From: Bacillota bacterium
GTDB taxonomy: Bacteria; Bacillota_I; Bacilli_A; RFN20; CAG-826
Length of the DNA stretch: 7,196 bases
NCBI GenBank assembly: GCA_003512585.1
Contig: DOQE01000083.1
Location: 512-7,707, forward strand
Direction: 5' to 3'
The first letter of the stretch is position 1. Each line of letters opens with the position of its first letter. A program made the translations under genes and the position numbers. Shown one piece after another: positions 6,001 to 7,196 of this stretch. Under the pieces are notes generated by a model that was not told the DNA's origin, did not search any database, and saw nothing but the letters and a program-made list of their open reading frames with translations.

Positions 6001-7196
6001 GGTCGATATGCCAGATCAATCTCCTGCAACGATGGATGAATGGGGAAAGACATATTGCCTTGAGGACACTCTTAATTTAATGATAAGAGATGCCGCGAAT
6101 GTGCTTATTACCGGGGCTGGCTGCTGGATTTATGATATGACCGGTGGTTGGTATAACGATGATGAAATTTATAATTGCCTTTCTTTGATAATGAAGGAAT
6201 ATGAATATGCCTTGAAATATCAAGACAATACAAATAATCATGAAGTTGCCTTTATTATCGAAGATAAGATGCCATCTGATTATGCCTATAGTTTTGGTGG
6301 TTCCTATAGTGCTTTAGAAGTCAATTTAAGTAGACAAAAAGAAGACTTAGCCCATATTGGGGCTGGCTATGATACCTATTTAGCCAGTGATCTTAAGAAA
6401 GGCTTGCCTATTAAATATAAAGTATTCTTGATTGTCGGGAATAGGTTTGACAAAGAAACCATTGATGGCATCAACTCTATTTGCAAAAGGGATGGTACGG
6501 CCATAATTTGGTGCGGTACACCTGGAATATACGGACAAGATGGGTCCATGAGTGCGGAAAATGTCTCTTCTTTAATCGATATGGACGTTGATTTCGCTAG
6601 CGGTTCTGTCTATACCGCCGTCAGTATAGATTCAAATTCCATAGACCCTCTTGTTGATGGGGTAAAAGGCTATACATATGGTAAACCGGAAATAAAAGAA
6701 GTTAATCCGGTTGCCTATGTCAAGGATAGCAATGCCGTTTCTTTAGGTACAATTCGTGATACTTCTTATACAGGTTTGGCCTATAAGGAAGTAGAAACTA
6801 AAGACGGCGGGACCTATTTATCTATCTTTTCTTCCATTGGCCATGTCCCTCCTCAGCTAATTAGGAACATTATGAAAAGACAAGGATGCCATATATTCGA
6901 TTCTTCTTTTTCCGATGTGGTTTTCTCTTCGAATGGCTACTTATGCATCGATTCTCCTTATGGGGGAGAAAGAACTATATCCTTGCCCCAAGCTTATGAT
7001 GTCTACGATCCTATAAACAATGTTTTAATTGGACAAAATATTACTTCTTTTACGACTAATTTTGGGGCCAAGAAAACTTATTTATACCGCTTGATGCCTT
7101 CATTTAGCTATGGAAATGAACCGGTTAATCCAATTGATCCAACACCAACTCCAGATTCTAAACCCGAGGAAACTAGCAATTTATCTTTTGGCAAAA
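3047..7196 (+). CDS. Large secreted GH42-like glycoside hydrolase, C-terminus beyond window
   Basis: The frame stays open from 3047 to the right edge: 1383 codons with no stop, so the gene is partial at its 3' end. Residues 1 to about 23 form a signal peptide. Beta-sandwich modules like those of the first protein lie at about 45-192 and 198-323. About 330-495 resembles the sugar-binding jelly roll of GH2 and rhamnosidase enzymes (RHSFEL, LNGHSFGRGG, VTDYLVVGKNVFACRV). About 500-645 is Ig-like. About 650-1060 is a clan GH-A barrel: PPSWW (735-739), then FREFLKEKYKTNDALQTAWG (823-842), a strong GH42-type signature, and LTEFDERT with E978 as likely nucleophile. E801 in TYEWQEYG is the likely acid/base, with E804 second choice. 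About 1064-1285 fits a beta-galactosidase trimerisation domain, then a beta-sandwich and a Pro/Thr linker from about 1360. Beta-galactoside cleavage is the family default; the real substrate is unknown. The ATGA overlap with the phosphatase gene suggests coupling. Confidence 0.9.
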   Translation, partial: MIFSSLLSFFALTSLFATSLSFSPAKKSISQEVDETKVGAIASENGAFSFESSEGWTFNENDTWSIDNHEQYDGNQSLHVVRSNYDTYFNATSPSFLLEPGTRYRFGFYYKSQNSFGTSLSLNVTTYDSSSKEIRTVSGPTTRLNADSISPTWSEFFLELQTKNNAASAKATLIIKNGVADVYFDKVFCVKTGDDVYDETFSFPKADSTFQNWNLENAKADNDGLLIEENGKATTVWNRMLSGCGYSFTFDARSDVESHGNVRFEIFDSGNNSVQTIEKGFDVNNDLEQKEVEITIKRGVKAYISFSSNAKLFLDNIHGVKTYTPNDESGWQGQWVTYPDGDITADAAYQNRWYRHSFELSEKVVSASLQATADDVRFPYLNGHSFGRGGVWSSPNIVDVTDYLVVGKNVFACRVYNGTYYSGLLFEITIITESGKVLSIFSSNSTLTAKDIDSNSQYITNEDLSWTEIDYDDSSWRQCYVVGPVGSMPWGSIPFVSLASTVPEFEVLSASFPKEVKLGDTMSLSITWKIKEKIEKPFSMTVSFWGKYSSDNDETSPIKSTLRQVSGEEMNNWEVNTPISIDYELDIPDYMDEGSYMLQFDEDQMKLINNVDFTNNKLRGYYTKFAPTEIKLEKSEIIREKDITKLKIGEEEYAPYLFMQSDGLKYFKPSYATKMYESGVKLLSVGNNKVVDTITGESTWTNDDEYNFEPFDNTIYTTLSGAPKAKILVMISCDPPSWWLNKYPEERALSQNGGTDSISYASKRWVKDVCKYIRAVLEHMKSMPYAAHIFAVKFAQGATYEWQEYGMEIGNCSDFSTVAQNGFREFLKEKYKTNDALQTAWGNGLVTFDNATIPAFGEREPLTYGSLLDGVKQRSVLDYQDFKAKNVTESILAFSNVVKEVSNGMWLAGTYQGYITNALTYEGSGIGNNQFARLLEKDSNCDFFCGPISYMTRLSGYSNSYMQAVTSIVNAGKLCLTEFDERTVAVDMPDQSPATMDEWGKTYCLEDTLNLMIRDAANVLITGAGCWIYDMTGGWYNDDEIYNCLSLIMKEYEYALKYQDNTNNHEVAFIIEDKMPSDYAYSFGGSYSALEVNLSRQKEDLAHIGAGYDTYLASDLKKGLPIKYKVFLIVGNRFDKETIDGINSICKRDGTAIIWCGTPGIYGQDGSMSAENVSSLIDMDVDFASGSVYTAVSIDSNSIDPLVDGVKGYTYGKPEIKEVNPVAYVKDSNAVSLGTIRDTSYTGLAYKEVETKDGGTYLSIFSSIGHVPPQLIRNIMKRQGCHIFDSSFSDVVFSSNGYLCIDSPYGGERTISLPQAYDVYDPINNVLIGQNITSFTTNFGAKKTYLYRLMPSFSYGNEPVNPIDPTPTPDSKPEETSNLSFGK
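4037..4531 (+). other. GH2/rhamnosidase-like sugar-binding jelly roll in the hydrolase
   Basis: Residues about 331-495 open with WQGQWVTYPDGD and contain RHSFELSEKVVSASLQATADD, the loop LNGHSFGRGG, VTDYLVVGKNVFACRVYNGTY, and a second WTEIDYDDSSWRQ segment. This order (acceptor strand, NG loop, D-x-T-x-x-L plus G-x-N) is typical of the accessory sugar-binding domains of GH2 and GH78 enzymes. Assignment is by pattern only. Confidence 0.6.
4994..6226 (+). other. Clan GH-A catalytic barrel of the hydrolase
   Basis: Residues about 650-1060. Landmarks in order: YAPYLF (653-658), YESGVKLL (676-683), DPPSWW (734-739), AQGATYEWQEYG (795-806), FREFLKEKYK (823-832), a helix with FSNVVKEV, then LTEFDERT (976-983) and DMTGGWYNDDEI (1030-1041). 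The order and spacing match GH42-related proteins. Both candidate catalytic glutamates are present. Domain edges are approximate. Confidence 0.8.
7124..7196 (+). other. Pro/Thr-rich linker at the cut C-terminus of the hydrolase
   Basis: The last readable residues (about 1360-1383) run through NPIDPTPTPDSKPEETSN, a flexible extracellular linker. It normally joins a catalytic core to a further binding module or a membrane anchor, which would lie beyond the right edge. Confidence 0.65.

Overview
The window carries three genes on the + strand, packed head to tail with no intergenic space. Each start codon lies inside the end of the gene before it, so this looks like one translationally coupled operon. 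All three proteins begin with a signal peptide, so the whole set appears to work outside the cell. The DNA is AT-rich. Ribosome binding sites are strong AAGGAG types. Tryptophan is TGG throughout and TGA serves as a stop, so the ordinary bacterial code fits. The first protein ends in a Ser/Glu-rich stalk, one membrane helix and a short basic tail (RSKKHD), with no LPXTG sortase signal. Together these suggest an uncultured, probably gut-associated, low-GC Bacillota of the Bacilli/Erysipelotrichia/RF39-like (Mollicutes-related) type. This is an inference from style, not a firm identification.

Layout: 1-82 is a short leader with a ribosome binding site. 83-1873 encodes a membrane-anchored protein made of three carbohydrate-binding-like beta-sandwich modules and no visible enzyme domain. 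1866-3050 encodes a secreted phosphatase of the bacterial tyrosine/lipid phosphatase family (HCTAGADRTG P-loop) behind a fibronectin-III-like domain. 3047 to the right edge encodes a very large secreted glycoside hydrolase, at least 1383 residues and cut off by the window end. It carries carbohydrate-binding-like modules, a GH2/rhamnosidase-type sugar-binding jelly roll, an Ig-like domain, a GH42-like (clan GH-A) catalytic barrel, a trimerisation-like domain and a C-terminal Pro/Thr linker.

Working model (inference): a cell-surface glycan-foraging cassette. The membrane-bound protein would hold a glycan, the hydrolase would cleave it (beta-galactoside-like linkage is the family default, true substrate unknown), and the phosphatase would remove phosphate from a phosphorylated glycan, lipid or protein. 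The phosphatase is the unexpected member. No RNA gene, mobile element, CRISPR array or terminator was seen.
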